Shown piece by piece: positions 1 through 7,696 of a stretch of DNA of 9,356 bases. A program made the translations under genes and the position numbers. Position 1 is the first letter of the stretch. Every line of letters begins with the position of its first letter. A model generated the notes under the pieces. The model did not search any database. It saw only the letters and a list, made by a program, of their open reading frames with translations, and was not told the origin of the DNA. This DNA is from Promethearchaeota archaeon. Lineage in GTDB: Archaea; Asgardarchaeota; Lokiarchaeia; Sigynarchaeales; SOKP01. The stretch lies in assembly GCA_016839905.1 (NCBI GenBank), contig JAEOTJ010000289.1, positions 1 through 9,356 of the forward strand, given 5' to 3'.

Positions 1-464
1 AAGGATTTAAAATATCATATCATTTTGAAACAGGAATGGACAAACCAGAAATAAAAATTGAAGGAGATTATGATGAAAAGAAACTCAATAATTATATGAA
101 ACAATTTAATTCTGGAGGTATTCCAATGATTAATAAACAATTGCCTAATCCTATATTGGACGCTAACGACCTTTCATTAGATCTTTTTGAGCCTGATGAT
201 GAGTCTTCAGTTTTAGAACCTTATACAGAAATTAACGATTTTGATGATTTTTCAGAGATTTTAATAGAGGTTCCAGGTTTACAAGAGGATAAAATAACAA
301 TATCTTTCAATAATGAGGGAGATAAGATGACTTTTATTGGCCAAAAAGCAAGTCAAATGTATAAAAAGTCAATTAAATTACCATTTAAATCATCAATCAA
401 TGATTATTCCTTAGAATTAAATAATGGTATAGCATTAATTAAAGTATTAAGGGGAAAATCTTGA
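1..464 (+). CDS. Hsp20/alpha-crystallin-like small heat shock protein, 5' end outside window
   Basis: This is probably an ATP-independent cytosolic holdase chaperone. The frame is open from position 3 upstream of the ATG at 36 and reads GFKISYHFETG directly into MDKPEIKIEGD. The ATG at 36 is therefore internal and the gene begins before the window. The C-terminal 80 or so residues form an alpha-crystallin-type beta sandwich: EINDFDDFSEILIEVPG, then DKITISF, then a late NNGIALIKV strand resembling the family's NGVLxV strand. The N-terminal part is acidic and low in complexity. No clear IxI tail is seen after the domain, so higher-order assembly may differ from classical Hsp20. It lies 111 bases upstream of cdc48 on the same strand, suggesting a joint role in handling misfolded proteins. 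The stop is TGA at 462-464. Family assignment is fairly firm; specific role is inferred. Confidence 0.8.
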   Translation, partial: GFKISYHFETGMDKPEIKIEGDYDEKKLNNYMKQFNSGGIPMINKQLPNPILDANDLSLDLFEPDDESSVLEPYTEINDFDDFSEILIEVPGLQEDKITISFNNEGDKMTFIGQKASQMYKKSIKLPFKSSINDYSLELNNGIALIKVLRGKS

Positions 465-575
465 AGATGAAATAATTATTTATTTTTTAATTATAATATA
501 ACTACTAAGAAGTATGATTTTAACAAATTATGCAATAAAAAACAATGATAATTTAGATATCGTGGGAATCATAAT

Positions 576-2798
576 ATGAGCGGATTTACTAAAGAATTTG
601 AAGGTAAAAGTAATAAATTGAGAGTAAAAGATGCTCTTAAGGATGATGTGGCAAGAGGTATAGCTAGAATCGATCCAATGGTAATTAAAGAATTCAATCT
701 AAGAACTGGTGATATTGTACAGATTTATCATCCTACTTCGGAAAAAAAAACAGCAGCATTGTTATTTCCGGGAAGAGCTGAGGATAAGGGAAATAAAATC
801 ATTAGAATGGATCCATCTTTAAGAAGAAACTTAGGTGCATCCATAGATGATATTGTAATGATTCGAAAAATAGATGCGGGCGAGGCTGAAAGGGTTACCT
901 TTGCGGGTTTGGAGGAGACAGTAATATTAAGAAATTCTCAACAATTAGCAAAAAAATTAGAGAATCGAGTCATTACTAAAGGTGATATTTTAAGTTTCTA
1001 TTCTATGGGTCGAAGGGTTGATCTAATCGTTATAGATTTTTTTCCAAAATCGGAGGCCGTTAGAATCCATTTAGATACTAAAGTTGTTTTATCCGAAAAA
1101 AGTCATAAAGAAATAATTGAATTGGAGAAAGCAAGGGTTACTTATGAGGATATAGGAGGTTTAGAGGATGAAATTCAAAAAATAAGAGAGATGATTGAAT
1201 TACCAATAAGACATCCAGAACTATTTAAAAGAATAGGAATAGATCCTCCAAAAGGCGTATTACTTCATGGACCTCCAGGTACAGGTAAGACATTATTAGC
1301 TAGGGCAGTAGCCTACGAAACAGATGCTCATTTTATAACAATAAGTGGTCCTGAGATCATGAGCAAATTTTATGGTCAAAGCGAGGAAAATCTCAGAAGG
1401 CTCTTTGATGAGGCCAAAGAAAATTCACCCGCTATTGTCTTTATCGATGAATTAGACTCTATTGCACCTAAAAGGGGAGAAGTCTCTGGAGAAGTCGAAA
1501 GAAGGGTTGTTGCTCAATTACTCTCCTTAATGGATGGTTTAGAAGGGAGGGGAGAAATTATTGTTATTGGAGCAACAAATAGAGTAAATGACATTGATCC
1601 TGCGTTAAGAAGACCTGGTAGATTTGACAGAGAAATAGAAATTGGAGTTCCTGATACTGAAGGGCGGTATGAGATATTATTAATTCACACAAGGGGAATT
1701 CCTCTATATGAAGATGTAGAACTTCGTCAAATTGCAGAAAAAACACATGGATTTGTAGGCGCTGATGTTGAAGCCTTGGCTAAGGAAGCTGCCATGTTAT
1801 CAATCAGGGAAATCCTTCCAAAAATTAACCTAGATAAACCCATACCTCCTAAAATTTTAAATAGTATTCAAATTAAAATGAGTCATTTTGTGTCCTCATT
1901 GAATAGTATTGAACCTTCAGCTTTAAGAGAGGTATTAATCACGCAGCCTACTGAGACTTGGGATGATGTTGGAGGTCTTACCGATGCTAAGCAGCAATTA
2001 ATGGAAGTGATTGAATGGCCCCTTAAACATCCTGAATTATATTCTCATCTGAATGCAAATCCTCCAAATGGAATATTATTATATGGACCTCCCGGAACAG
2101 GAAAAACTTTAATAGCTAAAGCATTAGCACGTGAGAGTGAGGTTAATTTCATTTCTGTTAAAGGACCCGAATTTTTATCTAAATGGGTTGGAGAAAGTGA
2201 AAAAGCAGTAAGAGAAACATTTAGAAAAGCTAGGTCTGCCTCACCTTGTATTATATTTTTTGATGAAATAGATGCCATAGCAGGAGTGAGGGGAAGACAC
2301 ACGGGTTCTGAAGTATCAGAACAAGTTGTTTCTCAATTATTAACTGAAATGGATGGAATGGAAGGATTAAAGGAAGTAATATTGCTTGCTGCAACTAATA
2401 GACCTGATATGCTTGACCCCGCTTTATTACGTTCAGGGAGATTTGGGAGACATGTTGAGATTCCAATGCCTGATAAAGATACTCGAAAAGATATCTTTAA
2501 TATACATCTTAAAAATAAGCCACTCGCTTCAGATGTTAATATTGATAAAATGGTAGATGCTTTAAAAGGGTTTACTGGAGCTGATATTGAAGCTGTATGT
2601 GAGGAAGCGACATTAATAACCATTAGAAATGCTGTAGAAGAAGGAATTGATACTAAAGACCCTAATTCAGTTAAAAAAGTAAAAATTTCTAAATTAGAAT
2701 TCGATCGAGCAATGGATAAAACAATTAAAAGCGCAAATAGGGCTCAAAAATCCCATAAGCAATCTTCCCAAGAATCTCCGGAAGAATTATATCGATGA
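576..2798 (+). CDS. cdc48: Cdc48/VAT/p97-type AAA+ unfoldase ATPase
   Basis: This hexameric cytosolic unfoldase threads proteins through a central pore, in archaea commonly handing them to the 20S proteasome. At 740 residues it has normal family length. Residues 1-185 form the double-psi-barrel N-domain. D1 has Walker A GPPGTGKT (232-239), pore loop KFYGQ (264-268) and Walker B VFIDELD (D291, E292). D2 has a second Walker A (504-511), pore loop KWVGESE (536-542) and Walker B FFDEID (D563, E564). D1 keeps RRPGRFDRE (345-353), whereas D2 reads RSGRFGRH (619-626) where the family usually has RPGRFDR. The last three residues, LYR, form an HbYX motif that in archaeal Cdc48 and proteasome activators docks to the 20S core. 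No clear Shine-Dalgarno precedes ATG 576, but an in-frame alternative start upstream is blocked by a stop. Assignment is secure. Confidence 0.97.
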   Translation: MSGFTKEFEGKSNKLRVKDALKDDVARGIARIDPMVIKEFNLRTGDIVQIYHPTSEKKTAALLFPGRAEDKGNKIIRMDPSLRRNLGASIDDIVMIRKIDAGEAERVTFAGLEETVILRNSQQLAKKLENRVITKGDILSFYSMGRRVDLIVIDFFPKSEAVRIHLDTKVVLSEKSHKEIIELEKARVTYEDIGGLEDEIQKIREMIELPIRHPELFKRIGIDPPKGVLLHGPPGTGKTLLARAVAYETDAHFITISGPEIMSKFYGQSEENLRRLFDEAKENSPAIVFIDELDSIAPKRGEVSGEVERRVVAQLLSLMDGLEGRGEIIVIGATNRVNDIDPALRRPGRFDREIEIGVPDTEGRYEILLIHTRGIPLYEDVELRQIAEKTHGFVGADVEALAKEAAMLSIREILPKINLDKPIPPKILNSIQIKMSHFVSSLNSIEPSALREVLITQPTETWDDVGGLTDAKQQLMEVIEWPLKHPELYSHLNANPPNGILLYGPPGTGKTLIAKALARESEVNFISVKGPEFLSKWVGESEKAVRETFRKARSASPCIIFFDEIDAIAGVRGRHTGSEVSEQVVSQLLTEMDGMEGLKEVILLAATNRPDMLDPALLRSGRFGRHVEIPMPDKDTRKDIFNIHLKNKPLASDVNIDKMVDALKGFTGADIEAVCEEATLITIRNAVEEGIDTKDPNSVKKVKISKLEFDRAMDKTIKSANRAQKSHKQSSQESPEELYR

Positions 2799-2803
2799 GA
2801 TAA

Positions 2804-2815
2804 TTTATTTAAAAA
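2804..2815 (+). promoter_or_regulatory. Possible TATA box for the winged-helix regulator
   Basis: TTTATTTAAAAA lies just after the cdc48 stop. Transcription starting about 25 bases downstream would give a leader of about 35 bases that contains the ribosome-binding site at 2855-2859. The region is AT-rich throughout, so this is a weak call. Confidence 0.35.
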
Positions 2816-2854
2816 CCACATTAATTTTAAAAAAAATAAAAAGGAAAAGATAAA

Positions 2855-2859
2855 GAGGT
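2855..2859 (+). promoter_or_regulatory. Ribosome binding site of the winged-helix regulator
   Basis: GAGGT sits 13 bases before ATG 2873 and matches the core of the archaeal Shine-Dalgarno GGAGGTGAT. The spacing is a little long. It supports ATG 2873 as the start. Confidence 0.5.
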
Positions 2860-2872
2860 AGTTCTTATAAAA

Positions 2873-3646
2873 ATGAATGAACCTGGGTCCTTATTTATTA
2901 ACTTGGATCTCTTATTAGAAATATTAGGGAACCCCACAAGAAGGATCATTCTATCTAAATTGGCTAAAGTTCCTCATTCTGCTTCAGAATTAGCCAGAGC
3001 TTTAGGAATATCTCGACAAGCGGTGCATAGTCAATTGAATATCTTGTCTGAAAATGAAATTATTGAGAATGTTGGTCCTGATCCTAGAGGAGGCAAGTTT
3101 CGCATTAAAAGTAATCTTTCAGTTCAAATTCACATAACTCCTGATTATTATAATGTAAGTTATAGCACATCTAAAATAGATGATACAATTGAAACAATTC
3201 AACTTAAAGATATTGGTTATGACAAGGATTATAAGACTATCAAAAATCCTAACAAAAAACTGAGATTTCTTGGTGAAAAAATAAAAGATATTGAACAAGG
3301 TTTACAAAATTTAGAAAAAAATAGAAGTGCATTGCTGCAAAATAAAGAATGCCTCATTGTAGAGCTTAAAAATATAATAAAAAATCAATTTGATAAAGAA
3401 TTAACGAAAGAAGAACCTCGAGAAAAAAATTTGGAGAAAGAGATATTTTATACGCTCTTTTATGATCCAATTAAATACTTTAAGAAAATAAATATCGATA
3501 AACTCCTTGATGATATGTTCTTCTCTAATATGGCTCCTCTTAGAAGGGAACGCCATCGAGTTTCAGTTCAGCATTTATTAAAAGATCTATCTAAATTCAT
3601 GGATTTCTTTCGAGAAGAAGAAAATGATTGGTTCATCGATTTCTAA
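2873..3646 (+). CDS. ArsR-type winged-helix transcriptional regulator with coiled-coil C-terminus
   Basis: This is a probable DNA-binding regulator of 257 residues. Residues 12-85 form a winged helix-turn-helix of ArsR type: ILGNPTRRIILSKL, then SASELARALGISRQAVHSQLNIL with the recognition helix, then the wing EIIENVGPDPRGGKFRI. Residues 125-175 are rich in K, E, L and N (KLRFLGEKIKDIEQGLQNLEK) and probably form a coiled coil for dimerisation. The C-terminal part is helical and unassigned. No metal-binding cysteine motif of classical ArsR (ELCVCDL) is present, so metal sensing is unlikely. It lies 74 bases after cdc48 and 90 bases before a metallopeptidase-like gene on the same strand, so it may regulate this quality-control cluster; that is inference. 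The target and signal are unknown. Confidence 0.8.
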   Translation: MNEPGSLFINLDLLLEILGNPTRRIILSKLAKVPHSASELARALGISRQAVHSQLNILSENEIIENVGPDPRGGKFRIKSNLSVQIHITPDYYNVSYSTSKIDDTIETIQLKDIGYDKDYKTIKNPNKKLRFLGEKIKDIEQGLQNLEKNRSALLQNKECLIVELKNIIKNQFDKELTKEEPREKNLEKEIFYTLFYDPIKYFKKINIDKLLDDMFFSNMAPLRRERHRVSVQHLLKDLSKFMDFFREEENDWFIDF

Positions 3647-3724
3647 TTCTTTTAGATTATAATACTTAATTTTTTATCCTTTTAATTTATTAGAAAATCA
3701 AATATCTTGGATTTATTAAGGTAA

Positions 3725-3732
3725 GAGATGAT
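3725..3732 (+). promoter_or_regulatory. Ribosome binding site deciding the TTG start
   Basis: GAGATGAT matches the archaeal Shine-Dalgarno GAGGTGAT at 7 of 8 bases and ends 4 bases before the TTG at 3737. The only nearby upstream ATG (3728) runs into TAA after two codons, so the TTG is the best start. Confidence 0.55.
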
Positions 3733-3736
3733 ATAA

Positions 3737-4237
3737 TTGGACCTGGAAGATTTAAAAAAATCAATACCACAGATTTTTGAACGAGTTAGAAAGGATGTTC
3801 GGGGAACAATTGGGCGTTATAGAGCTGGACTTAGTTTAGGTTTAGTCGAAATGGGAATAAGTCGGGCAGGATTCATAGGTGGGATGCATTTTCCTCCAGG
3901 AACGGATATTGTAATGAATAAAACTCCGTTAAAAATTTTATTAAACCAAGCTTCTCAAGAAATAGTTAGGGGATATGTATATCACATCCTATTACATGAA
4001 TATATTCATTCTTTAGGCATATGGGATGAACAGGAATGCCGGACAATAACCCTAAGAATTAGTGAAGAAATCTTTGAGAATTCTGACCATCCAGCATTAA
4101 TACTTGCGAAAAAAGGAATTGGCGCTTATTTCCCAGACCTTCATCTAATTCACCTTCCCCCTGATCATCGTCCTGAAAAAATGCATGTTGAATATATCCG
4201 TGGTTTTGATGAACCAAGTTATGAGTATTATTCTTAA
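3737..4237 (+). CDS. Small metzincin-like zinc metallopeptidase (HExxHxxGxxD)
   Basis: This is a 166-residue soluble protein without a signal peptide. Residues 87-97 read HEYIHSLGIWD, an exact HExxHxxGxxD motif: H87, H91 and D97 would bind zinc and E88 would be the general base. In known metzincins with D as third ligand (snapalysin type) the same spacing is seen, and a methionine turn should follow; M149 (EKMH) is a possible but unproven equivalent. The rest does not match a family I can name. The gene uses a TTG start supported by GAGATGAT immediately upstream. It follows Hsp20, Cdc48 and a regulator on the same strand, which suggests cytosolic protein turnover. Protease activity is inferred from the motif only; a non-proteolytic zinc protein remains possible. 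Confidence 0.72.
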   Translation: MDLEDLKKSIPQIFERVRKDVRGTIGRYRAGLSLGLVEMGISRAGFIGGMHFPPGTDIVMNKTPLKILLNQASQEIVRGYVYHILLHEYIHSLGIWDEQECRTITLRISEEIFENSDHPALILAKKGIGAYFPDLHLIHLPPDHRPEKMHVEYIRGFDEPSYEYYS

Positions 4238-4325
4238 TATTAGTAAAAATAAAAGAATATGATAAGGATTTTACTCATTTTAATTGAATAATTAAAAATC
4301 TCTTAATTTAGCCAAGTAATTAATA

Positions 4326-4339
4326 TTTTTTTTGTTTTT
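4326..4339 (+). terminator. T-run transcription terminator
   Basis: Eight T, one G and five T lie about 90 bases after the metallopeptidase stop. Oligo-T on the coding strand without a hairpin is the usual archaeal intrinsic terminator. Confidence 0.5.
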
Positions 4340-4378
4340 CTATGATTACTTAATAATCAAAATTAATTAGAGTTAAAG

Positions 4379-4388
4379 TTTTTAAATA
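4379..4388 (+). promoter_or_regulatory. TATA box facing the 3' end of the mobile element
   Basis: TTTTTAAATAAT, preceded by a purine-rich AAAG like a BRE, is a good archaeal TATA box. It would start transcription near 4408-4412, just before ATG 4414, so the transcript would be leaderless or nearly so. No intact gene follows on this strand; the next thing is the element's right end in antisense. It is best explained as the promoter of a gene interrupted by the element, or as a source of antisense RNA to tnpB and its guide RNA. Confidence 0.5.
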
Positions 4389-4413
4389 ATATAGAGTAGA
4401 AGAGTAACTTAAA

Positions 4414-4438
4414 ATGTTCACAAATGTGGACATATGGG
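4414..4438 (+). pseudogene. Possible 5' fragment of the interrupted polyferredoxin gene
   Basis: ATG 4414 follows a well-spaced TATA box and opens MFTNVDIWG before entering the element. Joining base 4438 to base 8106 gives an uninterrupted frame (MFTNVDIWG then LKISKSTSEKE) into the polyferredoxin, which otherwise lacks a start codon. The join is one of few that avoids the TGA at 8105-8107. It is not marked by a clear shared core dinucleotide, so the model is plausible rather than shown. The competing model is a one-base frameshift next to ATG 8085. Confidence 0.35.
4415..4432. repeat. 18-base near-perfect palindrome
   Basis: TGTTCACAAATGTGGACA is palindromic except for one T/G pair, which could still pair as a wobble in RNA. 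It overlaps the first codons after ATG 4414 and borders the element's right end. It may be an operator, a recombinase-binding site, or chance. Confidence 0.4.
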
Positions 4439-4479
4439 GGACTGTTACTGAAGTCCATCGACTGAGCACAGATACTCAG
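4439..4479 (-). ncRNA. Candidate 3' end of the TnpB guide RNA (omega/reRNA) scaffold
   Basis: Two successive hairpins overlap the tnpB stop and its last codons. One is at 4462-4479 with stem CTGAG/CTCAG, the other at 4439-4456 with stem GGACT/AGTCC; both have 5-base stems and 8-base loops. In TnpB systems the guide RNA scaffold overlaps the 3' end of tnpB and runs through the right end, with the guide read from the flanking DNA. By that rule the guide would begin near 4438 on the - strand as CCCATATGTCC. The 5' limit of the scaffold cannot be seen, and short stems can arise by chance. Confidence 0.35.
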
Positions 4480-7400
4480 ACGAGAATGATACTGACAAGA
4501 TCTTTACGGTATCTCGCTTGACAATATTTCGAGCAGCATTGAGGTCGGAATCGACGGTCATATTGCAATGAGGACATGTGAATAACTTCATATTATCGGG
4601 ATGACGGAAACCACGCTGCTTGCAATGAGCACACTCATGGGAGCTCATGTAGGGATTCACGAGAACTACTTGAATGCCCTTACGAGAGGCATTCTGAGCC
4701 GTTTTCTGTTGCACTTGGGAATGGAACCAATGCACTTGCCAAAATGCAATGAACTTGCCTTTTTCTCTCTTGGGTTGATGGCGGGACCATCGCAAGTCTT
4801 CGAAGCGGATGCACGAGGCGCGATTAAAAGCAGCTATCCGAACGATGAGCCCCGAAAGCCGGGACACGATATCGGCGTTAATTTGATGTATCTTATTCCA
4901 AATGGAAGACTCCGTCTTGGAAAGATGGTACCACTTGATTTTCTTTTCATAATCCCCAGGATGTCGATTTTCATAGTCTGACCGCTTCTTTTGAATGATT
5001 TTATGCTGCTTGCGGAGACTAATCAGCTTTAACTTGATATTGGTAGGCTGCGCTTTATTATCCGTCCGCTCAAACTTGCCAGTGGAATCATTGAATCTCA
5101 TGTCATGGAGAGTTTTCTGGCTGATAAAATATCGTTTTAATTCTTTCGGCTCTTGGGGGGCGGTTTTATCCATAATTGATAGGACCGCAAAATGCTTTAT
5201 GCCCAAGTCTACGCCTACCTCAATTCTTTTAGCCGAAGCTACAGAATCGGGGGAGATAGAGCTGACCGTTTTCATTCTAAACGGCTGGCATAAAATCAAT
5301 TTACGTCCTTTCAATTGTAAAACCGGATTGCTTAAATTATCTTTATATTGACCTTTTTTATTTTGTTCAAAATGGGGAATATGATATTGTTTAAAGCGAT
5401 CCTCTTGTTTCGGCGAGACTTTCAGTTCATATTCTTTTCCCCTTCTTTTAATCATTCCAAATCGTGCCGTTTGAGTAACCCCATTAATTTCATACATGTA
5501 TTCAGGCTGGATTAGAGGAATCGCCATTTTTTTAAATAAAGGAGGCGAGCTCATTGAATAAATATTATGTTGTAATGCCTGAAGGGCATCAATGAGCTTT
5601 TCCTTGATCTTGTTAGCCTCCCCTAATGATAGGAATAAAGCGTGAAATTGAGATTTAATTTCATAAAATAGCTTGGTGCTCATATAATGAATGAATCCTG
5701 CAAAATCAAAAGAGTGTAAATTAATGTGAGGGAAGGCAGGCTTGAAAATGGTTTTTATAGCATTGAGTTTGGGATTTTCAATTACTGATTTGAAAAACTC
5801 AAAAAATAAATCTAGTACTTTTGATTTAATCTCGCTGGAATCCAAATGTTTATATCCTTCACTCTCAATAATTATATCCTTGTTAATTAACAAATCGCGC
5901 TCTTTTTTAAACTGCTGGATGCTGCTAAACTTGTGCTTATCAAAAAGGGAATTAACGAGAGAGACTTCCATTGAGGTACCATAAAGCGGTTTCCCCTTTT
6001 TTAACCTCATTCTGGCATATTCCGTCGTCCTTTTCCGTGTCACGCGAATAAATAATCCGAGAAAATAATCTTGAACATTGTTATACTCTTTCAAGATAGG
6101 ATTCAAATATTCATCAAGAGTTCTAGGGACCACATTCATTTTTCCAATAACATTTTTTATGGATGCTTTCACAGTATCTTCCAAGGTTGCATCTTTCATT
6201 ACAAGATTCCTTAACTGTCCTATATGTCCCTTAAGATAATCATACGAAGGGCGATCAAATTCTCCAAAGATGTTTCTATCTATTTTATTTGAAATAATAT
6301 TGAGAAAATCCTTATGGAATACGCTTCCTCCTAAAAAGGCTTTCAAGATGTAATGAGATTCTGATACATTCTCGTCCTTATCTTGCTTTCGATGGTATAT
6401 TTTTCGATGCTGCGTGGATTCAAGTAGCTTTATTAAGCTTCCTGTAATAGTTTTCAACCTCTCATTTCGAATGATCCAATCGCGAACCGCATAAAAAGGA
6501 TATTGGATTGCATTCTGGTTTGCGCGCTCATAGAATGAATAATCCGCGTCCTTTTTTCGATAATTTGATTTAAAGCGGCTAAGGTTCTTGGAAGGATCAG
6601 AAGGATCGCTATAATAATTATAGAAATACTTCATAATCCTCATTTTTGCACTGTTAGGAAGAGACTCATCCAGATGGATTAATTTATTCTCTTTTAAGGA
6701 GTTGAATTGTTCTCGCTGTTCTCTAGAGATCGATAGGTGGAAGTTTGGATATTCCCAAGGCTGGTTATTGATAATGGAAGGATTCTCTCTGACCAAATTA
6801 ACAAAAAAATCGCAAAACACGTTCTCAAGGTCTCGGAATTTAATAAATTGCTCCCGAATGTCATTAATGACATTGGCTTTTTGGATTTTATTTCCTTGAG
6901 GGATCAACGCAAATTTACGAGTTAAAATGCTCTCTCCTTTTTTCACAGCAAGGACTTGACCCGCATTTACCTCATTTTTTACCAAATCCCCGAATTTTTC
7001 ATCATTAATCCCTGACTTGTTAAATTCCTCATGAGAAGGATGGGAAACTTGACTAGGATCGCTCAATTTCGAGCTTTCAAGCATTTTATATGATTTGTTA
7101 ATCTTATTTTGATGATATCTATTAATAAAACTGGAAGCCTCATAAAGAATATAAATGAATATGCCTCCCATAACAAACCACCATCCATCAATAGATATAG
7201 TTATAGTGGCTGACCACACGATAATACACTCAATACCCAAGAAGATGGAAAATGCTTTACAGGGAACCCCAAAATCTTCTTTATAATTGCGGATACCCCA
7301 AAAAATACTATCATGAAGAAATTCTATTAAGGCAATCCAGGTACCAAGAAAAAGACTAAATGATATGAGAGCCAAGGAAAAACGATATCTTAATTGGATG

Positions 7401-7519
7401 ATGTTAAATGTAGTCTGGAAAGGCCAGGTCAGGAGAATATAAGCATAAAAATACACGCAGATGATCGTAAACAAGATGGGAATTATGAGATCCAGTGCAA
7501 TTCTAAGATCATCTTTCAT
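4445..7519 (-). CDS. tnpB: Giant TnpB/Cas12-like RuvC nuclease with four N-terminal membrane segments
   Basis: The family consists of RNA-guided DNA endonucleases. At 1024 residues this is more than twice the usual 400-residue TnpB and is Cas12-sized. Predicted membrane helices lie at about 9-31, 46-68, 88-108 and 112-132; basic residues after helix 4 (NRYHQNKINKSYK) and between helices 2 and 3 suggest both termini are cytosolic. ILTRKFALIPQGNKIQK (198-214) resembles the start of a TnpB wedge domain. Residues 220-650 are mostly helical, like an enlarged REC lobe. RuvC-I is VGVDLGIKHFAVLSI (D771), RuvC-II is IRFEDL (E907), and RuvC-III is DSDLNAARNI (D990/D992). Zinc ligands are C963, C966, C982 and C985. 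All are intact, so it is probably catalytically competent. ATG 7519 has no clear ribosome-binding site; M146 would give a soluble 879-residue form. The RuvC-encoding part is much richer in GC than the rest. Confidence 0.88.
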   Translation of the reverse strand: MKDDLRIALDLIIPILFTIICVYFYAYILLTWPFQTTFNIIQLRYRFSLALISFSLFLGTWIALIEFLHDSIFWGIRNYKEDFGVPCKAFSIFLGIECIIVWSATITISIDGWWFVMGGIFIYILYEASSFINRYHQNKINKSYKMLESSKLSDPSQVSHPSHEEFNKSGINDEKFGDLVKNEVNAGQVLAVKKGESILTRKFALIPQGNKIQKANVINDIREQFIKFRDLENVFCDFFVNLVRENPSIINNQPWEYPNFHLSISREQREQFNSLKENKLIHLDESLPNSAKMRIMKYFYNYYSDPSDPSKNLSRFKSNYRKKDADYSFYERANQNAIQYPFYAVRDWIIRNERLKTITGSLIKLLESTQHRKIYHRKQDKDENVSESHYILKAFLGGSVFHKDFLNIISNKIDRNIFGEFDRPSYDYLKGHIGQLRNLVMKDATLEDTVKASIKNVIGKMNVVPRTLDEYLNPILKEYNNVQDYFLGLFIRVTRKRTTEYARMRLKKGKPLYGTSMEVSLVNSLFDKHKFSSIQQFKKERDLLINKDIIIESEGYKHLDSSEIKSKVLDLFFEFFKSVIENPKLNAIKTIFKPAFPHINLHSFDFAGFIHYMSTKLFYEIKSQFHALFLSLGEANKIKEKLIDALQALQHNIYSMSSPPLFKKMAIPLIQPEYMYEINGVTQTARFGMIKRRGKEYELKVSPKQEDRFKQYHIPHFEQNKKGQYKDNLSNPVLQLKGRKLILCQPFRMKTVSSISPDSVASAKRIEVGVDLGIKHFAVLSIMDKTAPQEPKELKRYFISQKTLHDMRFNDSTGKFERTDNKAQPTNIKLKLISLRKQHKIIQKKRSDYENRHPGDYEKKIKWYHLSKTESSIWNKIHQINADIVSRLSGLIVRIAAFNRASCIRFEDLRWSRHQPKREKGKFIAFWQVHWFHSQVQQKTAQNASRKGIQVVLVNPYMSSHECAHCKQRGFRHPDNMKLFTCPHCNMTVDSDLNAARNIVKRDTVKILSVSFSSEYLCSVDGLQ

Positions 7520-7550
7520 ACTGATTTAACTCTTTAATCTCACTTTTCTT

Positions 7551-7564
7551 CAAGAAATTTCTTG
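7551..7564. repeat. 14-base perfect palindrome upstream of tnpB
   Basis: CAAGAAATTTCTTG is its own reverse complement and lies 31 bases upstream of the tnpB ATG, between the tnpA remnant and tnpB. Its position suits an operator or a hairpin in the tnpB leader. No function can be shown. Confidence 0.45.
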
Positions 7565-7696
7565 TATTATTATGATAATATCTTTATCACTCTCAAGTTC
7601 CTATTCGTCACATAAGAATAAAAAGGTATCTAATTTTTCTATTTTTAAAAAAAATGAGCATTTTATTTTAAATTGAGTAAAGGAAAGTTTTAATCA

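Noticed and set aside
1564..2623. Open frames on the - strand inside cdc48 (1564-1746, 2045-2302, 2333-2623)
   Set aside because: They are antisense to a secure, conserved gene, have no recognisable domains and no start signals.
3737..4237. SprT-type peptidase
   Set aside because: The HExxHxxGxxD spacing fits a metzincin-type site better, and no SprT zinc ribbon or extended SprT text is present.
4414..4521. 36-codon + strand frame from ATG 4414
   Set aside because: Beyond 4438 it is antisense to the end of tnpB and shows no protein character; only its first codons may belong to an old gene.
4601..6925. Open frames on the + strand inside tnpB (4601-4981, 4995-5351, 5742-5984, 6702-6899, 6737-6925)
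   Set aside because: They mirror conserved RuvC and middle-region codons of tnpB and show no domain of their own.
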